Origin: Inonotus obliquus
Taxonomy: Eukaryota; Basidiomycota; Agaricomycetes; Hymenochaetales; Hymenochaetaceae
Length of the DNA: 64,000 nucleotides
Assembly (NCBI GenBank): GCA_032164295.1
Contig: JAJHTX010000010.1
Location: 1,878,693-1,942,692, forward strand
Direction of reading: 5' to 3'
Shown one piece after another: positions 47,740-59,416 of this stretch (the stretch's first letter is position 1; every line of letters starts with the position of its first letter). Position numbers and translations under genes: made by a program. The notes beneath the pieces were generated by a model. The model saw only the letters and a list, made by a program, of their open reading frames with translations. It had not been told where the DNA came from and did not search any database.

Positions 47740-48229
47740 TTTGCACACTGTTGGGGAGTTTCTGGCCGTGAAGATTTCTGTCGCCAGACTGAGGGCGATC
47801 CGCACGCATGAGACCCGGATCAAGAGTAATGATGCATACCTCGCACAATGACAGCGCAAACTAGCTACAGAGCTCGTTGGAACGGTCATTACAAAATGCT
47901 GACGACGTAGGCCAACTCACTGTTCGCACTTCCACAACACACGCAGACCTCGGTTTCTGCCGACTCTTCTGCAATTGGTTCTCGGAACTTCAACAAGTGC
48001 TGTAGGACGGAGTCACTTACATTCAACACCTCAACTATCTGCTGAATGGAATTTGAATGGGGCTGTGAAGTATGTAAGAATGGAATCCAAGAACCACGGA
48101 AGCGGTATTTACGGTACCGTTACTCTGTAAGACACAAGCATCCCGGGCACTACTTGAAAACCAGCATGGCGGTCTGTAAAGGTGCATATTAGCTACCATT
48201 ACGTAGAGTGGTACAGCTGGCAGTTTCAT
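47740..48229 (-). CDS. Possible small multi-exon hypothetical protein
   Basis: A set of short exons on the minus strand joins in frame from MKLPAVPLYTAM... (start 48229) through HSNSIQQIVEVLN and HLLKFREPIAEESAETEVCVCCGSANS to a stop near 47740, giving a protein of about 90 residues. The introns have GT..AG ends, but one would be only about 20 bases (the sequence is also open if it is not removed). I do not recognise the family. A Cys-X-Cys-Cys motif is the only feature. Confidence 0.3.
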
Positions 48230-48239
48230 ACGCTATACG

Positions 48240-48893
48240 GCTATGGATGACGCTTCGATATTAAGGGGCTGGTAGAAGACAACCCCAGCTTGTATGCACT
48301 ATCCAGGTTCGTTTATCCGCCCAGATCATAGTAACGCAGGGTTTCAAAAGTGCCGGTGCGTTGTGTCTAACCGATAGTAATTGGCCATGCTTCTGGTGTT
48401 AGAGCATAACCCTGGCGTAACTCGTCGTGTTCGTCCTGCGGAGACAGAAATCCAAATGACCCAGTTGGTGGAGATCTTTAATTTAGAGAATGAATCGAAT
48501 AAAGGACGAAATTTCCTGGCCCACTTGGCCGCCGGAGGGAGCTCGAGAATGATGGCGATGCCTCTCCGTTGAAAGAAAGTGCGTTTTGCGACTAATGTGA
48601 CCAGTGAGAGGCTATCGGAAAGGCTAAGTTTCTCTCCAAAGTCTATGGCGCGTCCAGTAACTCATGCAAAAGTTGCCATTGTTCAACATATCTATAAGAT
48701 GAAAACTGAGAGTTTTGATGAAGAAATATCATTGCTGTGATTGGAGGTTCGGAGTTGGTCAGCTGAGTGGCTGGCTACCTTGTAAGGTAATTTTATAGAA
48801 ACCATCCGAGACCACATGATTGATGGCATATATACTCTGTTGTCCTGTCTACATCCCCTTCAGTCCTCTCCCATCACCTCGTCACTCTTCAGC
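48240..48893. other. Intergenic region before COX VIIc
   Basis: Open frame 48381-48572 shows no domain. No TATA consensus is obvious before the COX gene, but its leader is pyrimidine-rich. Confidence 0.4.
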
Positions 48894-49213
48894 ATGCTTT
48901 TCGTTCGTACTGCCCGATTTGCTCCCCGCATTGCCCAACAGACTCGTGGACTGCATGTTGAGAATACAATCAACAACGTGAGTGACAAGGCCTTCCCTCC
49001 ACTCCTTCCGACGACGAGTGATTCTGGACACAGAACTTTCCCTTCAAGTACGATCGGAAGAAGGCATTCATATTAAAGTCAGGCGTATTTATGGGCTTTG
49101 GGTTTGCCGTGCCATTTGTTGCTTGTGAATACAAAATGTACGTGTTGTGCGCATCACCCTTACTTGACACGCTCCATTGACCTTCTTGCATAACCATCAG
49201 GAACAAACAGTGA
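48894..49213 (+). CDS. Cytochrome c oxidase subunit VIIc (Cox8-type)
   Basis: Small nuclear-encoded subunit of respiratory complex IV in the mitochondrial inner membrane. Three exons, 48894-48977, 49034-49137 and 49201-49213, give about 66 residues. MLFVRTARFAPRIAQQTRGL is an Arg-rich presequence. The mature part NFPFKYDRKKAFILKSG leads into one membrane span, GFGFAVPFVAC, and a short basic tail. The PFxxxxKKxFxxKxxxFxGxGFxxPF pattern is diagnostic. The tiny last exon supplies the final NKQ and the stop. Intact. Confidence 0.9.
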
Positions 49214-49546
49214 TCAACGTCGATTTCATCAGATGCTCTAGAGGATGGCGGGTGACGGGTGACTACACCGTCCATTCTGCGAATCTAGAAGAGACCATTG
49301 TTACACACAGTCAGTTTCATGTATTTGTAGAAGGTTATAACGTCGAAGAACGCGCCGTGACATTCACGAAAGATCAATTGTGGTACAGCCTGTCGTCAAT
49401 TAAATTGAAATGGTAGTATATCGCAAGACATTGAAATAATCGTTTCTGTGATATGGTCTAATAATGATGGAAAGTTAGGTAAAAGAACGCATATAGTAGC
49501 CTGGCAAAATGAACACATAAAAGGGATGTAGAACGTAAGAGTGATT

Positions 49547-51385
49547 TTAATACCACGACGGGAAAGGAGACGGTTGCTTCGTCCAGTTCAAACCTTCGAG
49601 AGCCTCGGAATCACCTTTTTCGAACGGGTGATCGAACGCAATGCTGTTGATCAGTGCTTCAGCCTTGGCAGAACGTATTGTCAGACGAGCTGAATAGTCA
49701 GCGGGTTTGGTGATGAGTCCTGGGGCGTATTCGATAGGTCGCACCATCGGCTTGCCGGAATCATCGAGTGGCCATGAGATATCAAAGACTGCGAGAGTCA
49801 TGGCGATTGTAAGATAGAGCGTGTGATCTGCGAGCTCCTTCCCAGGACAAATTCGACGTCCGAACCCAAAAACGATACTATGTGGATCCGGCTCTGGGTG
49901 CTCGCCAAGGAATCGCTCCGGACGGAATGCATCAGGATCCTTGTATGTCTCTGAGTTGTGAAGGAAGTGCCAGATGTTCGCTAGGACTATCGAGCCCTTC
50001 GGGATAAAGTATCCGTTATACAAGCAGTCTTCCGAAGCGACGTGTGGGAGTCCCATTGGTACTACCAAGCAGCAGCGCAACGTCTCCTTGACTAGTGCGT
50101 GAATATAAGGAAGGTTATCTCGGTCAGCGAACGTCGGTAGACGGTCTGGGCCAATAACGGCATCAATTTCTGTCTGGGCCGCGCGTTGCACCTCTGGATG
50201 ATGCAGCATTGCGAGGAAAAAGCCATATGTCGCAGTGACCGTCGTATCCGCGCCACCGCCATACACAGCAGCCGCGGACCATTTGATAATGTATTCTTCC
50301 TCAGGCGTCGGGTTTCCCTTGTGTAGATCGAGGAGTTCTTGCGTGAGAGATGGACGAGCAACGCCCCGTGACATTTGCTGTTTCGTGAAGGCATGGGGCT
50401 TCTCGACAAGTTCAGCTGCAACGTTTGCCCATCTAGCTGCTGTCCGCTTGAAACTCATTCCAGGGAGCCTGTCCGGAAGGAAGCGGACTGCGAGGAATTA
50501 GTCAGGTAGGAGGAGTACAGGAAGTTGGCTCGACGTACGGAATGGAAGGAAATCAACCAGCCACTTTCCGGCTTCTGCTGCGAGTGAGAATTGCAACAGC
50601 GCCTCTTCTCCGAGTTCCACCAGTGGATCGGATTTAAGATGCTCGATGTTGTAGCCATGGGAGATTGCAAGTATTAGTGCGCCAGTCACGCTGTGATAGA
50701 GTTAGCGCATGCTTAAACAACAATCTCGAAAGAAAACAAACTTTCGGATGTTCTCATGCAGGCTTGCTTGGTTACGCAACGTCTTGTAAAGAAAGCGACG
50801 AACTTCGGTCTCTTCTTGGGGATGGTACCTCTGCATCGCATTATATGTACCAATGGTGTGGTGTAGGGTTTTTCGGAGCTGCTTAAATCGCTGACCATAG
50901 CGGAGCAAAGCGAGCGAATTCTCCCAGCCGATCCTGCATCAGAAGATAAGTTTCGGGTCTTAATAAAACACGGTAAATGAAGCGACATACATAATACCAG
51001 CAAAGACAAGCACGGGTCTCTGGGAGAGTATAGCAGATCTTTTGTCAAGGAGGTCAATTGCAATTTCGAGGTCGTTGAGAATAACTATGGACTGTCCAAA
51101 CAGTGATACGGAACTTATTGGACCTAGAAGCAGACGCGGTCAATCAGCTAGCTATTTGAGGATGTAAAAGGATAGAAAGGAGGAACCGTAAAGATCCTTG
51201 TGCTTTGCCCAGTGAATCCATTCCTGCTCGCCTGGTTTGGGTACGTCGAGTAAGTTGCCGATTATGGGTATAGGCTTGGGACCTGGAGGAAGAGGAGGAT
51301 GATTTGTACGATGAAGGAAAGACCGCTTTAAGATGTAAAGTGCAAGGAAGGCGGCGAGGATATCAAGATAGAAGAGAGAGGACAT
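49547..51385 (-). CDS. Cytochrome P450 monooxygenase
   Basis: Membrane-anchored microsomal P450, probably of the O-methylsterigmatocystin-oxidoreductase-like group common in basidiomycetes; substrate unknown. N-terminus MSSLFYLDILAAFLALYIL is the membrane anchor, followed by the hinge LPPGPKPIPIIGN. Then I-helix GGGADTTV, ExxR in VKETLR, FRPERF, and the haem loop FGFGRRICPGKE with the Cys ligand. At least five introns between about 50460 and 51180. About 510 residues, normal for the family, with no break seen. It is divergently arranged with the aldolase gene, about 460 bases apart. Confidence 0.92.
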
Positions 51386-51841
51386 TGTGAGCGAGAGAGG
51401 AAGAGAAGGGGGGTTGCTAGTACTAAGTACATGTTGAATCCAATGGAAAACCAATTTATTCGGTTTTTCCTTCATGGATCAACAAAGATTTGCACCACGT
51501 GACTAAAGTACTTCCACACACCTGCCTGCCCTCAAGTATCACGTGAAGTAAGCCCAAGCGGCCGCTGTTGTCTGCTCTCTATTCAGTTCTGCATTCCGAC
51601 TCGTCCCGCACCTATCCAACCCCATCGATGACCCTCTGCGTCCAATCTCAGCCCGTCTTTGGCAATGATGCGTGGTGCAGTGGACTGAGAGGTGGTAGAG
51701 CGTAGCCGCGGTGTAAGATGGCCTGATTACGTAATATGGCGGTCCTCCGCATCCCTCCTCAGGTTATCATCCGTACATATCCCTCACACACCAACACCCA
51801 CACATCCCCCTTCCAATTCACCTTGTTGTACTCCAACCAAC
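51386..51841. promoter_or_regulatory. Shared promoter region of P450 and aldolase
   Basis: Divergent intergenic region. A CT-rich stretch (51775-51835, ccctcacacaccaacaccc...) immediately before the aldolase ATG is typical of strongly expressed fungal housekeeping genes. No TATA box is certain. Confidence 0.45.
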
Positions 51842-53379
51842 ATGGGTCTTCTCGACATCGTACCCGTAAGTATAGGTCTGTCCATCGCCACTCTTCTTCG
51901 TCTTATGTTCGATTTCTAAGGCCGGTGTTGTCACTGGTGACAATGTCCGCAAGGTCTTTGAGTACGCCCGTGAGCATAAGGTATGTTTCCTGACCTTTTT
52001 CTTCTGGCCCTAGTTGACCCATTTGTACGCTAGTTTGCAATCCCGGTGAGTTGCGCTTAATTTCGTTTCGTTGGGGGAAGAAGGCTTAGAACACTCCTGG
52101 TCATCTCCATCTAGGCTATCGTACGTCTTGTCCAATCTCTCTCTCGCCACACGCACCAAATGACTTCCTATCATATAGAATGTAACGTCTTCGTCGACTG
52201 CAAACGCCGTCCTCGAAGCGGCTCGGTACGTAGCCCACCCAGGTTTCGGTGACTCCGGTTTTGCCAAAATTGACGCATATACCCAGTGACATCAAGGCGC
52301 CGATCATTCTCCAAGTTTCCCAAGGTGGTTCGGCATACTTCGCTGGAAAAGGCCTCTCCAATGACGGGCAGAGGGCTTCGATTATTGGTGCAGTCGCAGC
52401 TGCGCACCACATTCGCACAGTCGCAAAGGACTATGGCATGTACGTCCTCAACACTCCCTAGCGACCCATTATACCCTCTGATCTATGTTTGGCCAGTCCC
52501 GTCATTCTCCACTCCGATCACTGTGCGAAGAAGCTGCTCCCATGGTTTGACGGTATGCTTGAGGCAAACAAGGCGTACTTTGCTCAGCATGGCGAGCCGC
52601 TTTTTAGTTCGCACATGCTCGATCTCTCGGAGGAACCCAAAGAAGAGAACATTGCTATATGTGTGAAATATTTCACAGAAATGGCCAAGCTCAATCTCTG
52701 GCTCGAAATGGAAATTGGTATCACCGGTGGCGAAGAAGATGGAGTTGACAACACGGGTGTGGACAACTCCTCACTCTACACGCAACCGGAAGACGTCTAT
52801 GATGTGTACGCCGCTTTATCCAAAATCAGTCCTAACTTCTCGATTGCTGCAGCGTTCGGAAACGTTCATGGCGTCTACAAACCTGGCAATGTCCGTCTGC
52901 ACCCTGAACTACTGGCCAAACATCAGGCATACGCGGCCGAGCAGATCAAGGGCAAGAATCCGAAGCCGCTTTTCCTTGTATTCCATGGTGGTTCCGGTTC
53001 GTCCAAGGAGGAAATCAAGACTGCTGTGGAGAGCGGTGTGGTAAAGATGAACGTCGACACTGACACGCAGTGGGCGTATCTTTCTGGTATTAGGAACTTC
53101 ATTCAGGACAAAAGCGGCTACCTCCAAACACAAGTCGGAAATCCCGAGGGAGCTGATAAGCCAAACAAGAAGGTGCGCGATTGCCTTTGCCCAGTTCTTC
53201 GAGCCGTTACTTATAACATCTATCCCAGTACTACGACCCTCGTGTCTGGGTGCGCGAGGGCGAGAAAACGCTCACGGAACGGGTGAAGGAGGCCTGCGTT
53301 GACCTTGGTAACACTGGTAAGTACTAGATGGCCCGCTTGCTTTTCGAAACTCATGGTTCCCCACCCAGACCGTCTGTAG
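51842..53379 (+). CDS. FBA1: Class II fructose-bisphosphate aldolase
   Basis: Zinc-dependent glycolytic enzyme that splits fructose 1,6-bisphosphate into glyceraldehyde 3-phosphate and dihydroxyacetone phosphate; cytosolic. Exons: MGLLDIVP, then AGVVTGDNVRKVFEYA, several very short exons to VLEAAR, DIKAPIILQVSQGG, and PVILHSDHCAKK with zinc ligand and catalytic residues. LEMEIGITGGEEDGVD, SIAAAFGNVHGVY, FHGGSGSSKEEI (glycine-rich loop) and NVDTDTQWA follow, then YYDPRVWVREGE. The last intron (from 53317) leads to a final DRL before the stop at 53377-53379, matching the usual terminus. About 358 residues. Confidence 0.93.
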
Positions 53380-53725
53380 TTACATTGCCGAATCTCTGGA
53401 CTTTTATGGCTGAGACGGGAAGAATGCGGGTGACGACTAGACTCACGGAGGAAAGAATAACATGTATGTTGTTGGCTCCACGTTTATCACTGAATTCATG
53501 ACTGTGGGCAAATGTGTATTATGATCTATGAAAATGCACACCCATGTACGAAACCAGCTGAGTTGTTGGTGTGTCGTCGCACTTACGGCCTCGAAACGGC
53601 AACCTCAGCATGGTCTCATCTAATCCCACCTTACCCATCCGTGGTTATCAGCATCTATCTTGCCACCAACCACTCTCCCTCATACTTTCATAAGACCATA
53701 TTTTGTTGAAACCTGACCCCAGGCT
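53380..53725. other. Downstream of aldolase, no gene
   Basis: Contains the aldolase 3' region. The open frame at 53512-53709 shows no domain. Confidence 0.4.
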
Positions 53726-53935
53726 TGGGGCCCCGCTTATGTCAGCTGGGATCCCCCACTGTCAGCTGAGCTGCCCTCAGCCTTGACCTTCTATTGGTTG
53801 AAAAATGGCTTAGGTTCTCACTAAATCACTGATCTTTTCTATCTGAGCAAGTTACTCTCTTCTCTTATATGAGAGAACTAGAAGCTCTCTAGCTAAGATA
53901 CTTGGGGGTCCATAGCTGACATAAGCGGGGGGCCA
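53726..53935. mobile_element. Small MITE with GGGGCCCCGCTTATGTCAGC ends
   Basis: Left end ggccccgcttatgtcagctg (53729-53748), right end agctgacataagcggggggc (53914-53933), an inverted repeat of about 20 bases with one or two differences. About 210 bp in all, non-coding, AT-rich centre. A target duplication is not clear. Confidence 0.7.
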
Positions 53936-55681
53936 TCAGCCGACAAAAAAAGTCTCCAATAACCTCGGTCCTCGGAGCTCTTGTGCACCGGTCTTTTTGC
54001 ATCTCATTTCATCCTGAGTGTGTAAGAGTTCCCGTCGATGTTTGCCTCTGTAGTGCGCGTGGGCACATATTGTCTTCTCTGTGGCAACCAAATGCAACAT
54101 TCGCTCCTGCTCACCATCACTCGCCGGCACATTCGCTTCACCTCCTCCGTTGCATTTCAATCGTGTTCGAGAAGGTAGTCGCTACATTTGAAGGAAAGGT
54201 AGTCAATATCGGAGCTGAAAGAGGGTCACCAGGGAAAGACAACGTAAAGCGATGCGCTAACCCTAGGCCTGTTCGCATTTTCGCATTGTCTTTTCTCCTC
54301 CAACTTTGGATTACTCGCATGCCAAAACCAAGCAAATGCAGCTAGCTCTGGCATTGTAATGACATTGTCGAGCATTGAGCCATCCGTCTCCTCGTTACGC
54401 TTTCGCTACCGTGAACCATTCCAAGACCGTGGTGCAGTTGCTCACCCGGTCGAAGCAACACCAGTCCACGGATGCGATTATGACGATGACGGTGAGATCA
54501 CTTCCGACACTTACTGGTTCGTATCGATTATTAGTGAACACTATCCATCAGTCTATCGTTGATCGTCGTTCTATTTATCCTCGAGGCGAGCTACGCACGG
54601 ATGGCAATCGTTCACCTTAACGTTCGCGACTTTGTCCTCGACTTTGATTAAGCCGTTCCGGAGAGGCTGAATTGGAATTGTTGATGGATTTACTACAGCC
54701 TTGGCTCAAGAGCTCGATTGACGCCTTGCGTAAAGGGCCTCTAATCGCGATATGTGCTGAAGAGATGGATATCATCTCTCTCTGCGTTGCGGATAGCATG
54801 TTAAGGAGGACCATGGAAGTGGGTCGTGGTTTACTACGCGCTTCCATCCAGGAGTGGTCCTTCTGAGTTATTACACCATCACTTCACGTTACCTCCAGCC
54901 TCTCTCGCTTGCTGGCTGTGGTGCGTGATATCTAGGGTGCCCTTAGCTTAGTTAGTGTCTCTGTGTTCGTGGGCGCTGTAGACTGATACCGTTAAGTGAA
55001 CTTCCTCGCTTATGATCCTGCACCTCTGGTGTTCTGTGATACTAGTATTTTAAGCTGAAGTCTTTGAATTGACTGTATTCATTACCATTTGTCCGGGAAT
55101 GCATTTGTAGGACAGGGATACACTTGTTCACACAATGCTTCCTCTGCTTTGTTGAGCGTCTACGCGTATCTGGCTGACCCGTTGATGCTCCATAAAAACT
55201 TTCACATACCCAGCAAACCACCTCTTTCGGTTGATGACCCAAGTTAAACGACGTAATCTGTTCCTGCCGGAGAAACACACCACAATCCATTAATCTCGAC
55301 TACGCCGACACTACTGCAGCATCTGGTACAAGCTGACCACCCTGGTGTGTCCCAACCACCTAAAAGTTGGAATTGTTACTGGCGAAAGACCAATTTGCCC
55401 GAAATTTCCTCTCCGAAATAATATATCGGCATTCCACATCGGCGTAACGTAATACATCGTGGGACCCACAAACACGTCCTTTTTCGGCCGTGTGCTGCTT
55501 TCTTTTCCCGGGCTTCTCTACACATGCAGCAGCATCAATTTACCAGCCAACTCGACTCGCCTTATCGACTCTATAAAATAAACCTGGTTCATCCGGCGCG
55601 GCTTTTAACTCGCACTCCCTTTGCCCCAGCTACCTCCTTCTTCATAGCAAAGTACCTTAAATTTAATAAAGTTACATTACA
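53936..55681. other. Gene-poor stretch, no product assigned
   Basis: Open frames at 53983-54345, 54359-54562 and 54672-54866 show no domain. The last (MELLMDLLQPWLKSSID...) is helical in character but isolated and unsupported. TATA-like ctataaaataaacc lies at 55570-55583, ahead of the next gene. Confidence 0.35.
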
Positions 55682-56377
55682 ATGTCGGCAATGTCTGTGA
55701 GACGCTTTCCTTCTACTTACACCCGTGGCCGGGTGTCGCCTCAGCAGAAGTCACCCCAACAAAAATCACCGCAGCAGAAGAAAACACCTGCTGAGTTGGT
55801 GACCTATTGTATGGTCGATGAAATGGTCTACGTCGCACCTGCAAGGGATTACGACGTGAGAAACTAAATCTTTTATCTCCATTTCCATCTCACTGATGAA
55901 TATCCGGCAAGCACTCGTTCCGTCTTCCCTACCTTATCCACTCTCCCCAACTCCCAAATCGCCTTCCTCGTAAACGTTCACGTAAGCGGCTCACGACAAA
56001 AAGTTCGAATCGCACCAATGGCCTGGTCACGACTCACGCGTAATGAAATCCCTAGCCACATACGAAATAATCGACCTCGCTATCCTTCCTGAATCCACCA
56101 TCACCATCGATCCACGAGTAGCGAAAGTAGAACCGAACTCTCCAAGAACACAATTTCGAGTGGCGACAAGGACATGCCACCACCAAAATATGGAACTAGA
56201 TCGAACTTGGGTTATTCTTCTTCCATGGATCACAACGAGCATAACAGATACAGAGATTCGGATAAATCACCACATTCCACACTTCATTCCGATGCTGAAC
56301 GACTCCTGCCACCGGCGTCTTTGCCTTCAGTGAAGCGGGGCATGGACGCTTTTGGTTGGTTCACCAAGCATTTCTAA
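55682..56377 (+). pseudogene. Small unknown gene with frame disruptions
   Basis: A good promoter context (TATA-like box about 110 bases upstream, CT-rich leader) precedes MSAMSVRRFPSTYTRG, with a short repeat of QQKSP. The frame then reads TPAELVTYCMVDEMVYV to an intron with a good branch point (gtgagaaac ... cactgatg ... aag). After it, protein-like stretches appear in three successive frames: PTLPNSQIAFLVNVHV..., MKSLATYEIIDLAI... and KDMPPPKYGTRSNLGYSS... to GMDAFGWFTKHF. Either unrecognised splice sites or two to three small indels explain the jumps. Family not recognised; possibly a conserved basidiomycete protein. Confidence 0.45.
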
Positions 56378-57549
56378 TTTCCGGATCCCGGAACTGTGAT
56401 CTCGTCTCTCCTTCTGACTTGCATGGGCGCGAAATCCTATTCTGACCTGGATTTAGGTATGATTAGGTGCTCAGGGGGCTCAGCAGTACAGATTCCTTTG
56501 AATCGATCACATTCCTCCTTTTCCCGTCCTCACTGTTCCTCTCAGTACTGGTCTATTCTCGATTTGTCACACAACCTCATCTCAACAATCCAACTCATCC
56601 ATCTACTTGGTTTACTGTGCGGGTACCCCAGACTCCTAGTCCTGTACTTCATTACGATTTTTACAGTAACATTTTCTGCATTCTTGGTATCGCCGCATTC
56701 TGGTCCACGCTATATTCAGTTTGCATTTGTACGCAACAAAGTAATAATCTGTTGCTATTCTGAGCTAATTCCGTTCACATGGAGAGCTGTAGTATAACAT
56801 CATCAGTAGACTTTCGCAGGCCTACTTGTAGTAACTGGAAGTCCAATGCAAGGTCCTCAATAAATAGCCCGTAGAAACCCATCTGCATCTTCACAACAAC
56901 ATCGTGGTTTGCAAACTACTACAAAAACCTCACTCATATTCCACAATAGTCCCGCAATCACTCAATTTTACGTTACAGTGAATAAGTAGGTTATTCTCCC
57001 TTCTCTCACTAGAGTAAGTAACTCAGAGCTGACAATAGCTCACACGTCATGAGTTGATAGGCACAATCTGATGTATTGAACCACTTTTCGTCAAGCCAGT
57101 GCTAGTCTTGAGCAGGCAACATTGCATCGGGAAAAAGTCTAGCAGAATCCATGTCACATACATGCACATATAAGTGGTAAAAGACCCAAAAGAGGTAGCT
57201 ATACATACATTGGATCTCGATTCCTACAGGGTGACGAAAGTAGTTGTAAGATCGCATCAGATATGTCAGATTCCATATGTCATACGCAGATCGGTCAGCA
57301 AGACTGGTACATGTAAGGTCGTGAATGAGCGTACAACGGATCTTGATTCCTACAGGGTACAAGCAGACATTTTTCATTGGAGAGTAATATGTTGCTTTAC
57401 AATACACACATATTGTTCTGTATGTAGTTATAAGAATATAGCATTCATTCGAAACATGAAATGAGTTTCTTATGCATATCACACAAATATAAGTATATGA
57501 AAACCATTGTATTGCCTTGCAAGTAGTACATCGAGTAAGTTGCAGCAAT
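56378..57549. other. No gene recognised
   Basis: The two overlapping frames at 56396-56797 are hydrophobic but without a family match. A word of about 24 bases (ggatct(c/t)gattcctacagggt) occurs twice, near 57209 and 57339. Confidence 0.35.
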
Positions 57550-57880
57550 ATGCGAAGATGCTCAACAATGGTTGTACTGATCATACTCTTTCCTGACCCA
57601 GCGACGCAATGTAGCCAAAAGACATTCCGGGTGTCATCCGAAAAGAGCCAGTGTCGGGTCCAGTCGCTATTTGAGCACTGACGGAATCGTATCAACACCA
57701 GGAAGGAGGGAGTAGACAATGAACACGGACCCATTTCGTCCAATTTCTTTGCTGACCGCACCAAAATGAAAGCAGCACCGACATTCACGCCAGACTTGAT
57801 TCGTTGCTTCAACTTGACTAGTGCCTGCTCAAACTCATCCACCTTCCACTCACTCTGGTCAAGCATCTGTTCTATTGGAC
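57550..57880 (-). pseudogene. NACHT-type NLR fragment
   Basis: Minus strand: WKVDEFEQALVKLKQRI, then after a shortened linker DWLFSDDTRNVFWLHCVAG, and SGKSMISTTIVEHLRI. This is the linker and Walker A segment of the basidiomycete STAND/NLR proteins (NACHT NTPases involved in self/non-self recognition). The first Gly of the GxxxxGKS motif is Cys. The remaining NACHT domain and any repeat domain are gone, and the frame runs into unrelated sequence after about 57545. Confidence 0.65.
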
Positions 57881-58199
57881 TTTTAGTAGCACAGGTGAGC
57901 GTGGTCGAGCAGACTCACTGGAAAGCTCACGTCTCAGATACTTGTAAATAAACATGCATTGAGTAGAGGCCCATTCGTCCTCTTGATCCATGTATCAAAC
58001 AATTGTATGGCCTTCGGATCTGTTCTCCTTTTCTGAGTGAGATAATTAATGCATAAGTATGGCCATCGCTCACCAAAAGAGAGGGGTAAAGTACGCTACG
58101 TCTGACAAACGTGCGATATGCGCAGAGGCTCTACGATCAAGGAGAGGTGATACGCCAATGCTTTTGTCCAGGGCGGGTACCTCGACCTTTCCCGACACC

Positions 58200-58942
58200 T
58201 TGTTTTCGTATCCATCTCTGAGATATATGATATTGGACTTTCCCAAACTTCGGTTGCAGAAGCTGCCACCCTCGAAGACCTCTCCAAGTGTGGAGATCCT
58301 AGATCTCAAGAACACTGTTAACGGAATGGTTATACGACTGAGAGCGTTAGCTACTGAGGTTACGAGGCTCACACTTGAAGTAGGTAGCCAGGGTAATTGT
58401 GAGGTTAAGGAGTCGTTCTGGATGCGGAGGGAGTATGGGAACAGCTTGCAGTTAACGTACATTCGCTTCATTTCTTTATTGATCTTTACTTGGACACTGA
58501 TATCGTGAACCGAATGCGCTCAAACTAGACAGATTAAGCGCGATCTATTGCAGCAGTCACTACTGCTATTGCGCGTGTGGTGACTTAACCCAGAAGGCTT
58601 AAATTTGGGTCGAAGGTGGAATGGCAACACTTAAGGAGTATGACAGATTAGCTTAGCACACTCGCTAGCGAAGTCACACGTATCGCGCTTGAAGTCGGTA
58701 CACAAGGTATCTTCGGTGGACAGGCTCATGTTGATAGCGTTCAGGGCATTTGGGCAGACTTGACTCGCGATGTAAACATGAGTGTTCTATTTGAAGAACC
58801 TATTTGCAACAATGGTACTCACCAGGGTCGCGCAGAAAATGGCAAGCAACCTCACTAACCAAGTGCGTTCAGATTTGAAAGTCACAAAGGCTGTTGCGCA
58901 TGGGAAGGTCGTCGACATAGATGTGCAGTACTATGTTAGTAT
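58200..58942 (+). pseudogene. HAMP fragment (copy Z), cut by a MITE
   Basis: Plus-strand sequence from about 58285: ILDLKNTVNGMVIRL and ALATEVTRLTLEVGSQG, then a damaged second unit (58560-58790) and a third with MASNLTNQVRSDLKVTKAV. This is the same HAMP array of a group III histidine kinase as at 27.2-28.1 kb, with the same retained intron (ending ggtcgcgcag). It lacks the USP partner. It ends where the MITE is inserted. Confidence 0.72.
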
Positions 58943-58945
58943 TAG

Positions 58946-59301
58946 CACGGCGGGCAAAATAGAATATCAGTGGGTGCGGTATTTAAAATTATTTTTTTGC
59001 CGAAATTTTAAATATCGGCAAGCATATCAGCACGTGACTTATATTTATAATACCGGTGGGATTGATATACTTACCGATATTTAAAGTAGATGTTTAGGAT
59101 ATCTTCCAGGAAGATGTGCATAAGAACAGAAGGGAATTTAAAATATCAGCCCAATCGATATCCTTATCGATATCTAAAATATGGGCACGTGGTTTATATA
59201 AATAATATCGGCGAGGTCGATATGCTTACTGATATTTAAAATAATTGTGAGAAAAATTCTTTAAATTTAATACCCGCTGATATCCTATTTTGCCCGCCGT
59301 G
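58946..59301. mobile_element. MITE of the CACTA-like family
   Basis: 356 bp. Ends CACGGCGGGCAAAATAGA and, inverted, CACGGCGGGCAAAATAGG, flanked by the 3-base duplication TAG (58943-58945, 59302-59304). The interior is the same subterminal repeat (atatttaaaatatcggc) as in the element at 29237-31667. It is a short deletion-type derivative without captured genes of its own. Confidence 0.88.
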
Positions 59302-59416
59302 TAGTGCTTGTAGATTTGAGGTCATGTGATGCATGACCACGTGCTGTAAGTACGCGGCGCGGCGCGTCCAATGACACAAACAACTTCAACTTCAACTACC
59401 ACATCTACATCAAATC

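Noticed and set aside
54672..54866. Helical 64-codon frame as a possible histone-fold protein
   Set aside because: No motif supports it and no in-frame upstream exon was found.
55995..56020. gttcgaatc, a tRNA T-loop-like motif
   Set aside because: Flanking bases do not form a T stem, and no D or anticodon arm fits upstream.
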